Origin: Gaiellasilicea sp963802765
GTDB lineage: Bacteria; Actinomycetota; Thermoleophilia; Gaiellales; Gaiellaceae
Direction of reading: 5' to 3'
Length of the DNA: 64,000 nucleotides
Assembly (NCBI GenBank): GCA_963802765.1
Contig: CAWDJZ010000016.1
Span: forward strand, 1 to 64,000
Shown piece by piece: positions 9,385-19,095 of this stretch (positions are counted from its first letter, which is position 1; each line of letters begins with the position of its first letter). Both the position numbers and the translations under genes were made by a program. The notes under the pieces were generated by a model. That model made no database searches and was not told the DNA's origin. It was given only the letters and a program-made list of their open reading frames with translations.

Positions 9385-10523
9385 AGTTCGCCCTTCGACC
9401 CTGCGCAGCGCGCGGTCGGCTCGTGGCGGACCGAGGTCGGCAGCGCCTTCGTGTCGCGAGGCAGCAGCCCGAAACCGATCAGCGCGATCGGCAGGAGGGC
9501 GCTCGCGCGCATCTCCTTCGAGTGGGCCCAGTCCCCGACGTAGGTGCTGACCGTGGCGCAGCCGTTCAGGCGGCGGATCTCGTCGTAGAGCGCCTGCGAC
9601 TGGTGCTCCTGGTCCCACACGATCCGGTCCTCCGTGCTCCACCAGAGCTGTAGCGGCACGCGCGAAAACGCGATCGCGCGCGCCTGGCTGAGGCCGCTGC
9701 GGGCAGCGTACGCCCGCCGCGCAGCCGTAGGCGAGCCGCCGACCTCGCGGCGCATCGTCGCCTGCAGGACGGAACCGTACGGCTTGCCCCAGCGGGCGAG
9801 GCAGCTCGTCGCGCAGGGCAGGTGGGGGAGCTGACCGTAGCGCCGGGCGAGGTCGGTGACGGAGTCCAACGCCGCGGCGCCGGCCAGCAGGCGAGGGTGA
9901 CGCGCGACGAGCAGCAGCGTCTCCTGGCCGCCCATGCTGCTGCCAAGCGCGAAGATCCGCCGCCGGTCGACCCGGAGCCAGGGCAGTGCCTCGCTCGCGA
10001 GCTGAGGCATGCGGGCGAGGTCGTCGATCTGGCCGGGCGCGCCGTAGGAGAAATTCTCCAGTTTCCGACCCATTCCATCGGGGCTGATGACAGCGAAGCG
10101 GCCGACCGCGGGAAGCCGGTCGAAGAACTTCGCGTTCGAGCGACCGTCCGCGCCACGTCCGTGCGGGGAGACGATCACCGGCAGCGGCGGGTTGTTTTCA
10201 GGGCCGTACCACTCCGGCACCACCACGTAGGCCGGCCGGATCGTGCCGGTGTGGCTGCGGTAGCGGATCACCCATGTGCGCACCGTCTCGACGAGCTTCC
10301 GGGAGAAGCCGCGGCTGTCGGGCGACGCGGCGGCCGGGTTCCGGACACCGCCGGCCCCGATCGGAGGCCCGTCGGCGCGGATCTGCGCGAGCAGCAGCGC
10401 TGTTGCGAACAAGAGGCTGGAGGCGAGGGTGACATAGGTGCGGCGACGACCTGCCGCGGGTTGAGGTGGTGCGCTTGGTAGCCATGCGGCCACCGTCGAA
10501 GCGCCCCGCAACGGCTCACTCAT
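9381..10523 (-). CDS. Secreted alpha/beta hydrolase (esterase/depolymerase-like)
   Basis: An intact 380-residue alpha/beta hydrolase with an N-terminal membrane or signal segment (TYVTLASSLLFATALLLAQI, about residues 29-48). The oxyanion region reads VIVSPHGRGADGR and the nucleophile elbow is ALGSSMGGQETL, so the serine is the middle residue of GSSMG. The acid probably lies in WWSTEDRIVWDQ and the histidine in VGDWAHSKEM. The overall form resembles feruloyl-esterase or PHB-depolymerase-type hydrolases, but the substrate is not decidable. Its TGA overlaps the GTG of the glycosidase-like gene, so the two are translationally coupled. It is divergent from the BTAD-SIR2 gene. Confidence 0.8.
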   Translation of the reverse strand: MSEPLRGASTVAAWLPSAPPQPAAGRRRTYVTLASSLLFATALLLAQIRADGPPIGAGGVRNPAAASPDSRGFSRKLVETVRTWVIRYRSHTGTIRPAYVVVPEWYGPENNPPLPVIVSPHGRGADGRSNAKFFDRLPAVGRFAVISPDGMGRKLENFSYGAPGQIDDLARMPQLASEALPWLRVDRRRIFALGSSMGGQETLLLVARHPRLLAGAAALDSVTDLARRYGQLPHLPCATSCLARWGKPYGSVLQATMRREVGGSPTAARRAYAARSGLSQARAIAFSRVPLQLWWSTEDRIVWDQEHQSQALYDEIRRLNGCATVSTYVGDWAHSKEMRASALLPIALIGFGLLPRDTKALPTSVRHEPTARCAGSKGEL

Positions 10524-10597
10524 GCGGACCTAATGGCTCGCTAATCCGGGCGGCGCGGCCCTATCAAACGCCCGTGAACCCTGTTACAACCGTGGAA

Positions 10598-12234
10598 ATG
10601 CTGGAGTTCAGGATCCTCGGGCCGCTCGAGGTCCTCGCCGATGACGTGTCCGTGCCCCTGGGCGGGAGGCACCAGCGTGCGCTCCTGACGCTCCTGCTCT
10701 TGCGCGCAAACGAGCCGGTCTCGACGGAGCGTCTCGTCGACCAACTCTGGGGCGAGCACCCGCCGCGGACGGCGACGACATCGCTGCAGAACTCGGTCTC
10801 GCAGCTCCGAAAGTTGCTCGGCCCGGGGCTGCTGCACACTCGTCCGGCGGGCTACGTGCTCGAGCTGGACGGCGCGGAGCTCGACCTCTCCCGATTCGAG
10901 CGGCTCGTGCGCGAGGCCCGTACCGCCGAGCCGGCCGAGCGCGCGACCCTCCTCCGCGAGGCGCTCTCGCTCTGGCGCGGACCGGCGCTGGCCGACTCGG
11001 AGCTAGAGGACTTTGCGCAGACAGAAATCCACCGGCTGGAGGACCTTCGGCTCGGTGTGCTCGAGGACCGAATCGCCGCCGACCTCGAGCTCGGTGTGGA
11101 CGCCGAGCTCGTAGCGGAGCTCGAGGCGCTCGTGCGCCACCATCCGCTCCGCGAGCGTCTCCGCAGTCACTTCATGCTCGCGCTCTATCGCTCGGGGCGC
11201 CAGGCGGACGCGCTCCGACGCTTACCACGAGGCGCGCCGAGCGCTCGTCGACGAGCTCGGGATCGAACCCGGGCCGGAGCTGCAGGCGCTGTACGGCTCG
11301 ATCCTCCGCCAGGAGCGGTCGCTCGTCCGCGTCGCGCCGCCGTCGCTCGACGACCACTACGACGAGGTCATGCGCGCGTTCGTGGCCGGCCGGCTCGTGC
11401 CCGTCCTCGGCCCCGGGGCAGGGGGGTGTGGCAGGCGACGAGCTCGCCCCGTTGCTTGCCGAGCGCTTCGAGCTCGACACCGCAGGGCGCGGGCTCGCAT
11501 ACGTTTCGCAAGCCGTCGCGGCCCGCAACGGAATCGGCCCCCTGCACGACGAGCTCCATCTCGCGCTCGACCGAGACCTCGAGCCGGGACCCGTGCACGC
11601 CTGGCTCGCAGCTCTGCCGCCGGTCCTACGTTCGCGCGGCATGCCGCAGCAGCTGATCGTCTCGACGGCGTTCGACGCGGGCGTCGAGCGCGCGTTCGAG
11701 GCGGCGGGAGAGCCGCTCGACGTCGTCGCATACGTCGCCTCCGGACGTGACCGTGGCAAGTTCCTCCACATCGCGCCCGACGGCCGGGCGGTCGTGGTGG
11801 ACGAGCCGAACGCGTATGCGGGGCTCGCGCTCGAGGAGCGGAGCGTGTTGCTGAAGATCCACGGCCACGTCGACCGGAGCGAGACGCGCGAGCGCGAGAG
11901 CTTCGCGGTCAGCGAGGACGACCACATCGACTACCTCGTCGCAGGCGAGGCGGCCGGAGCTGTACCGGTGCAGCTCGCCGCGCGCCTGCGCCGCAGTCAC
12001 CTCCTCTTCCTCGGCTACGCCGTCGACGACTGGAGTCTGCGCGTCTTTCTGCGCCGTGTCTGGGGCGGCGACCGGCTCGCGTATCGCTCCTGGGCCGTGC
12101 AGCCCGCAGCCGAGCACGTGGCGAGCGAGCTCTGGCGCGAGCGCGGGGCCGAGGTCTACGACGTCTCCCTCGCGACCTATGCGGAGCAACTGGCGCAGGT
12201 AACTTCCGCGCTGGAGACGGAGATCGTCGCGTGA
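10598..12234 (+). CDS. BTAD-family regulator fused to a SIR2-like domain (frameshifted)
   Basis: A roughly 545-residue fusion. Residues 1-95 form an OmpR/SARP-type winged helix (MLEFRILGPLEVLADDVSVP, then TSLQNSVSQLRKLLGPGLLH). Residues 95-235 form a bacterial transcriptional activation domain of TPR-like helices (DLSRFERLVREARTAEPAER, LRSHFMLALYRSGRQADALR, then LVDELGIEPGPELQALYGSI). A short linker leads to a SIR2-like domain: GRLVPVLGPGA, QQLIVSTAFDAGVERAF, VLLKIHGHVDR, FAVSEDDHIDYL and LLFLGYAVDDWSLRVFLRRV. Breaks near 11222 and 11425 were bridged; no stop separates the two halves once bridged, so the fusion looks real. The usual Asn of the TTNYD motif is Ala here, while the His of KIHG is kept. 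The ATG at 10598 is preferred; a GTG at 10592 is possible. The stop overlaps the start of the STAND gene, so the two act together. Confidence 0.82.
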
Positions 12235-15200
12235 TCCCGCGTTCGCCGTTCAAGGGCCTCTCCTCGTTCGGCGACGGCGACGACGACCGCCGCTTCTTCT
12301 TCGGCCGTGAGCGCGAGTCGGAAGTCGTCGCCGCGAACCTGATGGCGTCGCGGCTGACTGTCCTCTACGGCCCCAGCGGCGTTGGGAAGAGCTCGGTGCT
12401 GCGCGCGGGCGTGGCGCAACGGCTGCGCTCGCTCGTCCCTGCCGGACCGGGGGAGGAGGGCGTCGCCGAGGTCGCGATCGTCGACTCGTGGCGCGACGAC
12501 CCGATCCTGGCCGTGGCCGCGGCGGCGGGGGCGCCCACGGACGTCCCGCTCGTCGACGCGCTCGCCGAGCGCGCGATCGCCTCGGGCGGCGAGCTCTATC
12601 TGATCCTCGACCAAATGGAGGAGTACGTCCTCTACCACGGCCGCGACGGCGGTCCCCTGGCCGGCGCGCTCGAGGACGTGCTGACGCGGAGCGACCTGCC
12701 CGTGCACGTCCTGCTCGGCGTCCGCGACGACTCGCTCGCCGACCTCGACGCGCTCAAGCGGCGGCTCCCCGGCCTCTTCGGCAACCTCCTCCGCCTCGAC
12801 CACCTGACACGCGCTGCGGCGCGCTCGGCGATCGAGGGCCCGCTGCGCGCATACGCCGAGCTGGGCGGGCCTGAGGTGACGGCCGAGGACGAGCTCGTCG
12901 AGGCAGTGCTGGACGAGGTCGCTGCCGGCCGGATCGAGCAGCACCTCTCAGGGCGCGGGCTCGTCGATGAGGCGGTGCGCGAGCGCCGCGTGGAGGCGCC
13001 GTACCTCCAACTCGTGCTCGAGCGGCTCTGGGATGTCGAGCGCGATCGCGGGTCGGACGTGCTCCGCGCCTCGACGCTCGGGGAGCTCGGCGGCGCCGAG
13101 CACATCGTCGAGGAGCACCTCGAGCGCGCGCTGAGTGGCCTGTCGCCGCACGAGCGCGATCTCGTGGCCGTGCTCTTCGACCATCTCGTGACGCCGTCGG
13201 GGACGAAGATCGCGCACGCGCTCGACGACCTGGCCCGCTATGCGAACGAGGACCCCGCCGTCCTGGAGCCCGTGCTCGCGCGTCTAGACGCGGCGCGGAT
13301 CGTCCGGCGGATCTCCGGCCGTGCTGGCGGGCCGCCGCGCTGGGAGATCTTCCACGACGTGCTCGCGCCGGCCGTGCTCGCGTGGCGTGCTGGTCACGAG
13401 TCAGGGCGGGCGCTCGAGCGGGAGCGCGAGGCGGCGCGGCGCCGGCACCGGCGGGTGGCGCTCCTGGCGACGGCCGCGCTCATCGCACTCGCCGGCACGA
13501 CCGCACTCGCAGTGTGGGCGCTGTCGCAGCGGAGTGAGGCGCGCGACCTCGCACGGACGGCCGAGGCGCGGGAGCTGGCCGCGTCTGCGCTGTCGCAGCT
13601 CGCCCTCGACCCGGAGCGCAGCCTCCGGCTCGCCCTGCAGGCGGCCGACCTCGAGCCGTCCGAGCGTACGGAGGACGTCCTGCGTCGCGCCCTGCTCGAG
13701 TCCCGCGCACGCCTGGGCGCGAAGGTCGCAGGTCCCTGTAGAGGCAGTGGCCACGGTCCCGGGCGACCTCATCGCCGCCGCTTCCGCTCGCGAGATCACG
13801 CTCTTGAACGCCGATCTCGAAAAGGTGGCGACCCGGCGTCTCCCCGGGCGCTTGCTCGAGCTGAGGGCTGACGGCGCAGTCGCCGTCTCGGGCCGGACCC
13901 TCACGATCTTTGATCCGCGGACGGGACGCGTCGAACGGCGAGTGCGCATTCCGGAGGGGCGGCTGCCCGTGCGCGATGTGGAGAGCGGCGACGTGATCGG
14001 CTCGATTCCCGCGCCGGCCTCGATCCGCTTTGTGGCGCTGGGCCCGGAGCGGACGCTGCTCGCTATCTCCGACGGCAGCCGCCGGACGATCGTCGTCAAC
14101 GCGCTGAACGGCGACGGCCGCTACGTCGTCGAACAACCCAGCGCGGTCACCGCGATCCGGTTCGGGCCGGCTGCCCGCACGCTTGCCGTCGGCGGCTCAG
14201 ATGGACTGGTCCACCTCTGGCGCGTGACGACCGGGGAGCGGCGCGGGGTGCTGCAGTTCGCGCACGTCGGGCATGTGACCGACATCGCCTTCAGCCCGCG
14301 CGCGACCCTGCTAGCCACCGCGAGCACGGATGGAACCGCCCGGGTCTGGCGCGTGGGGAGCGGCGACATCGTCAGCGTCCTGCCAGGCCACGAGAACTTC
14401 GTCGACGATGTCGACTTCAGCCCCAACGGCCGCTTCGTCGTCACCGCTGGAAGGGACGGCTCGGCACGCGTCTGGCGCGCCGAGAACGCCGAGTCGATCG
14501 CCACACTACGGGGGCACGGCGAGCGCGTCCGGGCGGCTGCGTACCTGCCGGGTGGGCGGCGCGTCGTCAGTGCAGGCGACGACGGGACTGTGCGGGCGTG
14601 GGACGCCGTAAGGCAGCCGCCGCTTCGGCTCGTCCGAGCGTTCGGGAAGCCCGTCACCCGTGTCGGCCTCGCAAGCGACTCGCTCGAGGTCGTTACCGAC
14701 GACGGGCGGCTCCATGTCGTCTCGCCCGCCGGAGACGAGCTCGCGGTCCGTGAGGCGACGGCGCCGCCCGGCGTCGAGCGGGCCTCCAACGGGGCGACGC
14801 TGCGGATCGATGGCAAGACGGCGATCGTCACGCGCCCCGACGGCCGGGAGATCGTCCTGCGCGGGCACGAGGATCTCGTGACGTCGGCGCGCTTCTCCCC
14901 GGACGGCGTGTATGCGGTCACCGCGAGCCGCGACCACATTCCGATCGTCTGGAACGCCCGGAGCGGCACGGTCGTGCACAAGCTACGGGGACACTTCGCG
15001 GTCGTCAGCGACGCCCGATTCAGCCCCGACGGCCGGTGGATCGTCACCGCCGGCCCGCAGAAGGTCGGACTCTTCGACGCGTCGACCGGGGAGCTCATCT
15101 ACCTGCTCCAGGGCCATGACGATCTCGTGTTCTCTGCCGCGTTCGACAGCACGAGCAGGCGGATCTTCACGGGCAGTAGGGACGGCACAGTCCGGACGTA

Positions 15201-15279
15201 CCGTTGCACCATCTGCGGCCATCTCGACGAGCTGATCCCGCTCGCTCAAGCCCGGCTGAGCGCCGCCGCCTCGCGCTAA
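12231..15279 (+). CDS. nSTAND1 NTPase with transmembrane segment and WD40 propeller (one frameshift)
   Basis: A signal-transduction ATPase of about 1,016 residues. It opens with SPFKGLSSFGDGDDD and FFFGREREsE, the hallmark of nSTAND1 proteins. Walker A is GPSGVGKSS (about residues 47-55) and Walker B is LYLILDQMEEYVL (about 122-134). A winged-helix/helical arm extends to about 400, then one membrane helix (VALLATAALIALAGTTALAV, about 409-428). The C-terminal half holds WD40 repeats, with clear blades at VTDIAFSPRATLLATASTDG, FVDDVDFSPNGRFVVTAGRD and VVSDARFSPDGRWIVTAG. It ends in a Cys-x-x-Cys element (YRCTICGHLDEL) often seen closing these propellers. The frame breaks near 13735, between the helical region and the propeller. 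Proteins of this class oligomerise on ligand binding to the repeats. The GTGA overlap with the BTAD-SIR2 gene implies coupled translation. Confidence 0.88.
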
Positions 15280-15761
15280 CCGCCGCCGCCGCGTCGCTCG
15301 AGCTCGTTCGCCTTGCTCGTCAGCGCGCTGAAACCGGCCTGGAGGAAGTCGTTCGCGGCCGATGCGGCCAGCGACCACGTCAGCAGCCGGCCGGTGCGGG
15401 GGGCGACCGTGTGCAGGCCGACGACGCCCGCGGCGGCCCACATGCCGATGCAGCGGCTGCACGTGAGCAGCTCGCCGATCGCCTGGCGGGCGTCGCCCGT
15501 CTCGACCGGGGTCTCGTCGCCCTCGTGCGCCTGCTCGCGCACGAACGGCTGGCGCAGGAAGCTCAGCACCTCGTCGTGGGCCACGGTCCGCGCCGCCTTG
15601 AACGTGGCCGCCGAGAGGACGGCGAGGTCGAGCGGCGTCAAGTGCTCGGGCCGTTGTCCGCGCAGCGACGCGAAGGCGCCGGCGCCGGCCATACCGGCGC
15701 CGAAGAGGCCGACGAGGGCGGCGTAGGTCGTGTACGGCGGCGACGGTTGCTCCGAGGGCAC
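15276..15761 (-). CDS. DUF1360 family membrane protein
   Basis: A 161-residue protein matching the DUF1360 family of unknown function. It has hydrophobic segments at about residues 13-31 (YAALVGLFGAGMAGAGAFAS) and 107-135. The family motifs are visible: LAVLSAATFKAARTVAHDEV followed by FLRQPFVRE, and a CSRCIGMW cysteine motif (residues 101-108). The start is GTG. Its TAG (15276-15278) overlaps the TAA of the STAND gene in a shared CTAA, and the gene is divergent from uvrB with only 19 bp between starts, so the uvrB promoter must lie within or over its 5' end. Confidence 0.75.
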   Translation of the reverse strand: MPSEQPSPPYTTYAALVGLFGAGMAGAGAFASLRGQRPEHLTPLDLAVLSAATFKAARTVAHDEVLSFLRQPFVREQAHEGDETPVETGDARQAIGELLTCSRCIGMWAAAGVVGLHTVAPRTGRLLTWSLAASAANDFLQAGFSALTSKANELERRGGGG

Positions 15762-15780
15762 GGGCTAGGCTGTACCCATC

Positions 15781-17799
15781 GTGGCAGAGCTCAAGACATC
15801 GGCTGCCTACCTACCTACCGGCGACCAGCCGCAGGCGATCGAGACGCTCGCGCGGTCGCTCTCCGGCGGAGAGCGCTACCAGACGCTGCTCGGTGCGACC
15901 GGCACCGGCAAGACGGCGACGATGGCCTGGATCATCGAGCAGGTCCAGAAGCCGGCGCTCGTAATCGCGCACAACAAGACGCTCGCCGCGCAGCTCTGCA
16001 ACGAGTTCCGCGAGTTCTTCCCCACGAACGCGGTCGAGTACTTCGTCTCCTACTACGACTACTACCAGCCCGAGGCGTACGTGCCGCAGGCCGACCTCTA
16101 CATCGAGAAGGATTCGTCCCGGAACGACGACATCGACCGGCTCCGCCACGCCGCCACCTCGAACCTGCTCACGCGCCGCGACACCGTCATCGTCGCGTCG
16201 GTCAGCTGCATCTACGGCCTCGGCTCGCCCGAGGAGTACGAGAAGCGGGTCGTCTTCCTGACCGTGGGCGAGGAGACCGACCGCGACGTCATGCTGCGGA
16301 AGCTGATCGACATCCAGTACGTCCGCAACGACACGCTGCTCGGGCGCGGCCGCTTCCGCGTCAAGGGCGACGTGATCGAGGTCCAGCCGGCCTACTCGGA
16401 GACCGCATACCGCGTCTCGATGTTCGGAGACGAGGTCGAGCAGATCACGCACTTCGACCCGCTCACCGGCGAGGTGTTCGCCAGGCTCGACACGGTCACG
16501 ATCTTCCCGGCGACGCAGTACGTCACGTCGAAACCGACGATCGAACGCGCCTACGACGAGATCAAGCACGAGCTCGAGCAGCAGGTGGCGCTGTTCGAGA
16601 ACGAGGGCAGGATGCTCGAGGCGCACCGGATCCGGCAGCGGACGGAGTACGACCTGGAGATGATGCGCGAGCTCGGCTTCTGCAACGGGATCGAGAACTA
16701 CTCCCGCATCCTCGACGGGCGGCCGCCGGGCTCGGCGCCGCACACGCTGCTCGACTACTTCCCGTCCGACTACGTCGTCTTCGTCGACGAGTCGCACCAG
16801 ACGGTGCCGCAGATCGGCGGCATGTACGAGGGCGACCGCTCCCGCAAGCAGACGCTGGTCGAGCACGGCTTCCGGCTCCCCTCCGCTCTCGACAACCGTC
16901 CGCTCCGCTTCGACGAGTTCCTCGAGAAGGTGCATCAGCTCGTTTTCGTCTCGGCCACGCCCGGCCCGTTCGAACTGCGGCACTCGCAAGTCGTGGCCGA
17001 GCAGCTGATCCGGCCCACCTATCTGGTCGATCCCGAGGTCGAGCTGCGGCCGACGCGGAACCAGATCGACGATCTCCTGAACGAGATCCGCCGCCGTGAG
17101 GAGGCGGGCGAGCGCGTGCTCGTGACCACGCTGACGAAGAAGATGGCGGAGGACCTGACCGACTACCTGCTCGAGGCCGGCGTCCGGGCCCGCTACCTGC
17201 ACTCCGAGATCGACACGCTCGAGCGGATCCAGATCATCCGCGAGCTGCGCCTCGGCGAGTACGACGTGCTCGTCGGGATCAACCTGCTGCGCGAGGGGCT
17301 CGACCTGCCCGAGGTCTCGCTCGTCGCCATCCTCGACGCCGACAAGGAGGGGTTCCTGCGCGGGAAGACTGCCCTCGTGCAGACGATCGGGCGCGCGGCG
17401 CGGAACGTCAACGGGCGTGTGCTCCTCTATGCCGACAAGCTCACCGAGGCGATCCAGGGCGCCATGGACGAGACGGAGCGCCGCCGCGGGATCCAGCTCG
17501 CGTACAACGAGGCGCAGGGGACGACACCTGTCTCGATCGTGAAGGGCGTCTCCGACATCGCCGAGTTCCTCTCGCTCGAGAACCCGAACGTGCCCGGTCG
17601 TCGCCGCCGCGGCGCGCGCCCCGACGTCGAGGGGATGTCGCGCGAGGACCTGGAGAAACTCGTCGTCACGCTCGAAGAGGAGATGTTCGTCGCCGCCGAG
17701 GAGCTTCGCTTCGAGTACGCCGCCAAGCTCAGGGACGAGATCAAGGAGCTCCGCCGCGAGCTGCAGTCACTCGCCGAAACCGTCACCCAGGAGGCCTAG
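15781..17799 (+). CDS. uvrB: Excinuclease ABC subunit B
   Basis: UvrB is the damage-verifying helicase of nucleotide excision repair; it is loaded by UvrA and recruits UvrC. The 672 residues match the usual length and the frame is unbroken. Walker A is GATGTGKTATM (about residues 38-48). The aromatic beta-hairpin that inserts into DNA is YFVSYYDYYQPEAYVP. Helicase motifs include VFVDESHQT, SATPGPFEL, GINLLREGLDLPEVS and QTIGRAARN. A C-terminal UVR coiled-coil (MFVAAEELRFEYAAKLRDEI) contacts UvrC or UvrA. The start is GTG, after a weak TAGGCT -10 at 15765-15770. No GAAC-N4-GTTC SOS box is visible upstream, unlike uvrA. It is followed at 6 bp by the DUF2277 gene. Confidence 0.97.
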   Translation: MAELKTSAAYLPTGDQPQAIETLARSLSGGERYQTLLGATGTGKTATMAWIIEQVQKPALVIAHNKTLAAQLCNEFREFFPTNAVEYFVSYYDYYQPEAYVPQADLYIEKDSSRNDDIDRLRHAATSNLLTRRDTVIVASVSCIYGLGSPEEYEKRVVFLTVGEETDRDVMLRKLIDIQYVRNDTLLGRGRFRVKGDVIEVQPAYSETAYRVSMFGDEVEQITHFDPLTGEVFARLDTVTIFPATQYVTSKPTIERAYDEIKHELEQQVALFENEGRMLEAHRIRQRTEYDLEMMRELGFCNGIENYSRILDGRPPGSAPHTLLDYFPSDYVVFVDESHQTVPQIGGMYEGDRSRKQTLVEHGFRLPSALDNRPLRFDEFLEKVHQLVFVSATPGPFELRHSQVVAEQLIRPTYLVDPEVELRPTRNQIDDLLNEIRRREEAGERVLVTTLTKKMAEDLTDYLLEAGVRARYLHSEIDTLERIQIIRELRLGEYDVLVGINLLREGLDLPEVSLVAILDADKEGFLRGKTALVQTIGRAARNVNGRVLLYADKLTEAIQGAMDETERRRGIQLAYNEAQGTTPVSIVKGVSDIAEFLSLENPNVPGRRRRGARPDVEGMSREDLEKLVVTLEEEMFVAAEELRFEYAAKLRDEIKELRRELQSLAETVTQEA

Positions 17800-17805
17800 A
17801 GACAT

Positions 17806-18081
17806 ATGTGCCGGAACATCAAGACGCTGCACAACTTCGAGCCGCCCGCGACCGCCGAGGAGGTCGAGGCGGCCGCGCTCCAGTACGTGCGTAAGATCAG
17901 CGGCTCGACGAAGCCGTCGAAGGCGAACGAGGCTGCGTTCGCGCGCGCGGTCGAGGAGGTCACGGCCGCATCGATGCGGTTGCTCGACACACTCGTCACG
18001 TCGGCACCGCCGCGCGACCGCGAGGTCGAGGCGGCACGGGCACGCGCGCGTGCCGAGAAGCGCTTCGGCGCCGCCGCCTAG
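17806..18081 (+). CDS. DUF2277 domain-containing protein
   Basis: A 91-residue soluble protein with the DUF2277 opening MCRNIKTLHNFEPPATAEEV, followed by ALQYVRKISGSTKPSKANEA and a helical C-terminus. The family is widespread in actinobacteria and its function is unknown; the Met-Cys-Arg-Asn-Ile start is nearly invariant in it. It lies 6 bp after the uvrB stop and 9 bp before the next gene, so it is probably cotranscribed with uvrB. Confidence 0.85.
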   Translation: MCRNIKTLHNFEPPATAEEVEAAALQYVRKISGSTKPSKANEAAFARAVEEVTAASMRLLDTLVTSAPPRDREVEAARARARAEKRFGAAA

Positions 18082-18090
18082 ACTCGGCGC

Positions 18091-18559
18091 GTGCTCGGAA
18101 CGATCATCGGCCTGCTCGCCTCGGGCTTCGTCGTCGGTGGGCTCGCCCGCTTCGCGTTGCCCGGACCCGATCCGATGCCGATCTGGATGACGATCGGCAT
18201 CGGCATCGCCGGCTCGTTCCTCGGCGGCCTTGCCGCCCGTCTGCTCGGGATGGACGCGAACGATCCGTTCGGGTTCTTCTTCCTGGCGCTCGCGGGCGCC
18301 GGGCTCATCCTCTACCTCTACCGGCGGCTCGTGCAGAAGCGTCCCCTGACCGGACCGCAGGCGCAGCGCAGGCCGCTGCGGCCTGCCGGCCTGCGGGACC
18401 TGGCGCGGGGGCGGCCGCACCCGTATCTCGAGGAGACGGAGGCTCCCGGCGACCAGCCGCTCGAGCAGCTCGAGAAGCTGGTCGCGTTGCGCGACGCGGG
18501 AAAGATCGACGCCGGTCGAGTTCGAGCGGCGCAAGGCCGCTCTTGTGGAGCAGCTCTAG
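18091..18559 (+). CDS. Small membrane protein with C-terminal SHOCT motif (one frameshift)
   Basis: Three hydrophobic segments: LGTIIGLLASGFVVGGLARF, PIWMTIGIGIAGSFLGGLAA and FGFFFLALAGAGLILYLYRR. They give a GlsB/YeaQ/YmgE-like (transglycosylase-associated) small membrane protein. A linker then leads to a SHOCT motif: QLEKLVALRDAGKID in one frame, continuing as VEFERRKAALVEQL and a TAG in another after a break near 18515. SHOCT tails are thought to mediate oligomerisation. The start is GTG. It probably belongs to the uvrB-DUF2277 transcript; a stress role is only a family association. Confidence 0.7.
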
Positions 18560-18583
18560 CTCCCGCCCGGCGGCGTCGTCTTC

Positions 18584-19045
18584 TCAGCCGTTCACGGTGC
18601 CGGCCGCCGTGCCGATCAGCTGGTTCGAGGCCGCATCGACGACAATCAGGAACCTCGCGCGGCCTTCCAGGCCGGCGTAGGCGCCGGTGCCGGAGACGAT
18701 CTCGACTCGGCCTCGTCCGACCATGTGCGGCGGGTCACCGAACGCCTTGCCCTCGAAGTGCGTCACGATCGTGCCCTTCGAGCCGAGGTACGTCTGATCT
18801 CCTGACAGCCGACTCAGGCCGCTCTGCCCGATGGGGACCAGCGCGAGATTCGCAACGTGGCTCGTCCCCGAGTCCCTCACTGCACCGGACATGACGAACG
18901 TACCGGCCGTCGTCGTCGGCCCTGTGAAACGAAGGCTCATGCCGGTGAACCAGCGGCTGTCTGGCGAGCCCGCCGCGCCGGCCGTGAAGACGGCGATCCC
19001 GACCGCGACCACGCCGGTCGCGAGCGCAACCCTGAGATGCCTCAT
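18584..19045 (-). CDS. Secreted beta-barrel-like protein of unknown function
   Basis: A 153-residue protein with a signal peptide (VALATGVVAVGIAVFTAGAA, about residues 6-25). The mature part is beta-rich and ends GTGAYAGLEGRARFLIVVDA and NQLIGTAAGTVNG. The GTGAYxGLxG element recalls the allene-oxide-cyclase/dirigent-like barrel superfamily. I cannot assign a function. The ATG at 19045 is preceded by GGAGGAAGA, a strong ribosome binding site. It is transcribed in the same direction as the M32 peptidase gene upstream, with a 50-bp gap. Confidence 0.65.
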   Translation of the reverse strand: MRHLRVALATGVVAVGIAVFTAGAAGSPDSRWFTGMSLRFTGPTTTAGTFVMSGAVRDSGTSHVANLALVPIGQSGLSRLSGDQTYLGSKGTIVTHFEGKAFGDPPHMVGRGRVEIVSGTGAYAGLEGRARFLIVVDAASNQLIGTAAGTVNG

Positions 19046-19095
19046 TCTTCCTCCTCTCGGTCCGCCCGATCCTACGCCCGGAAGCGGCGGCGGCT

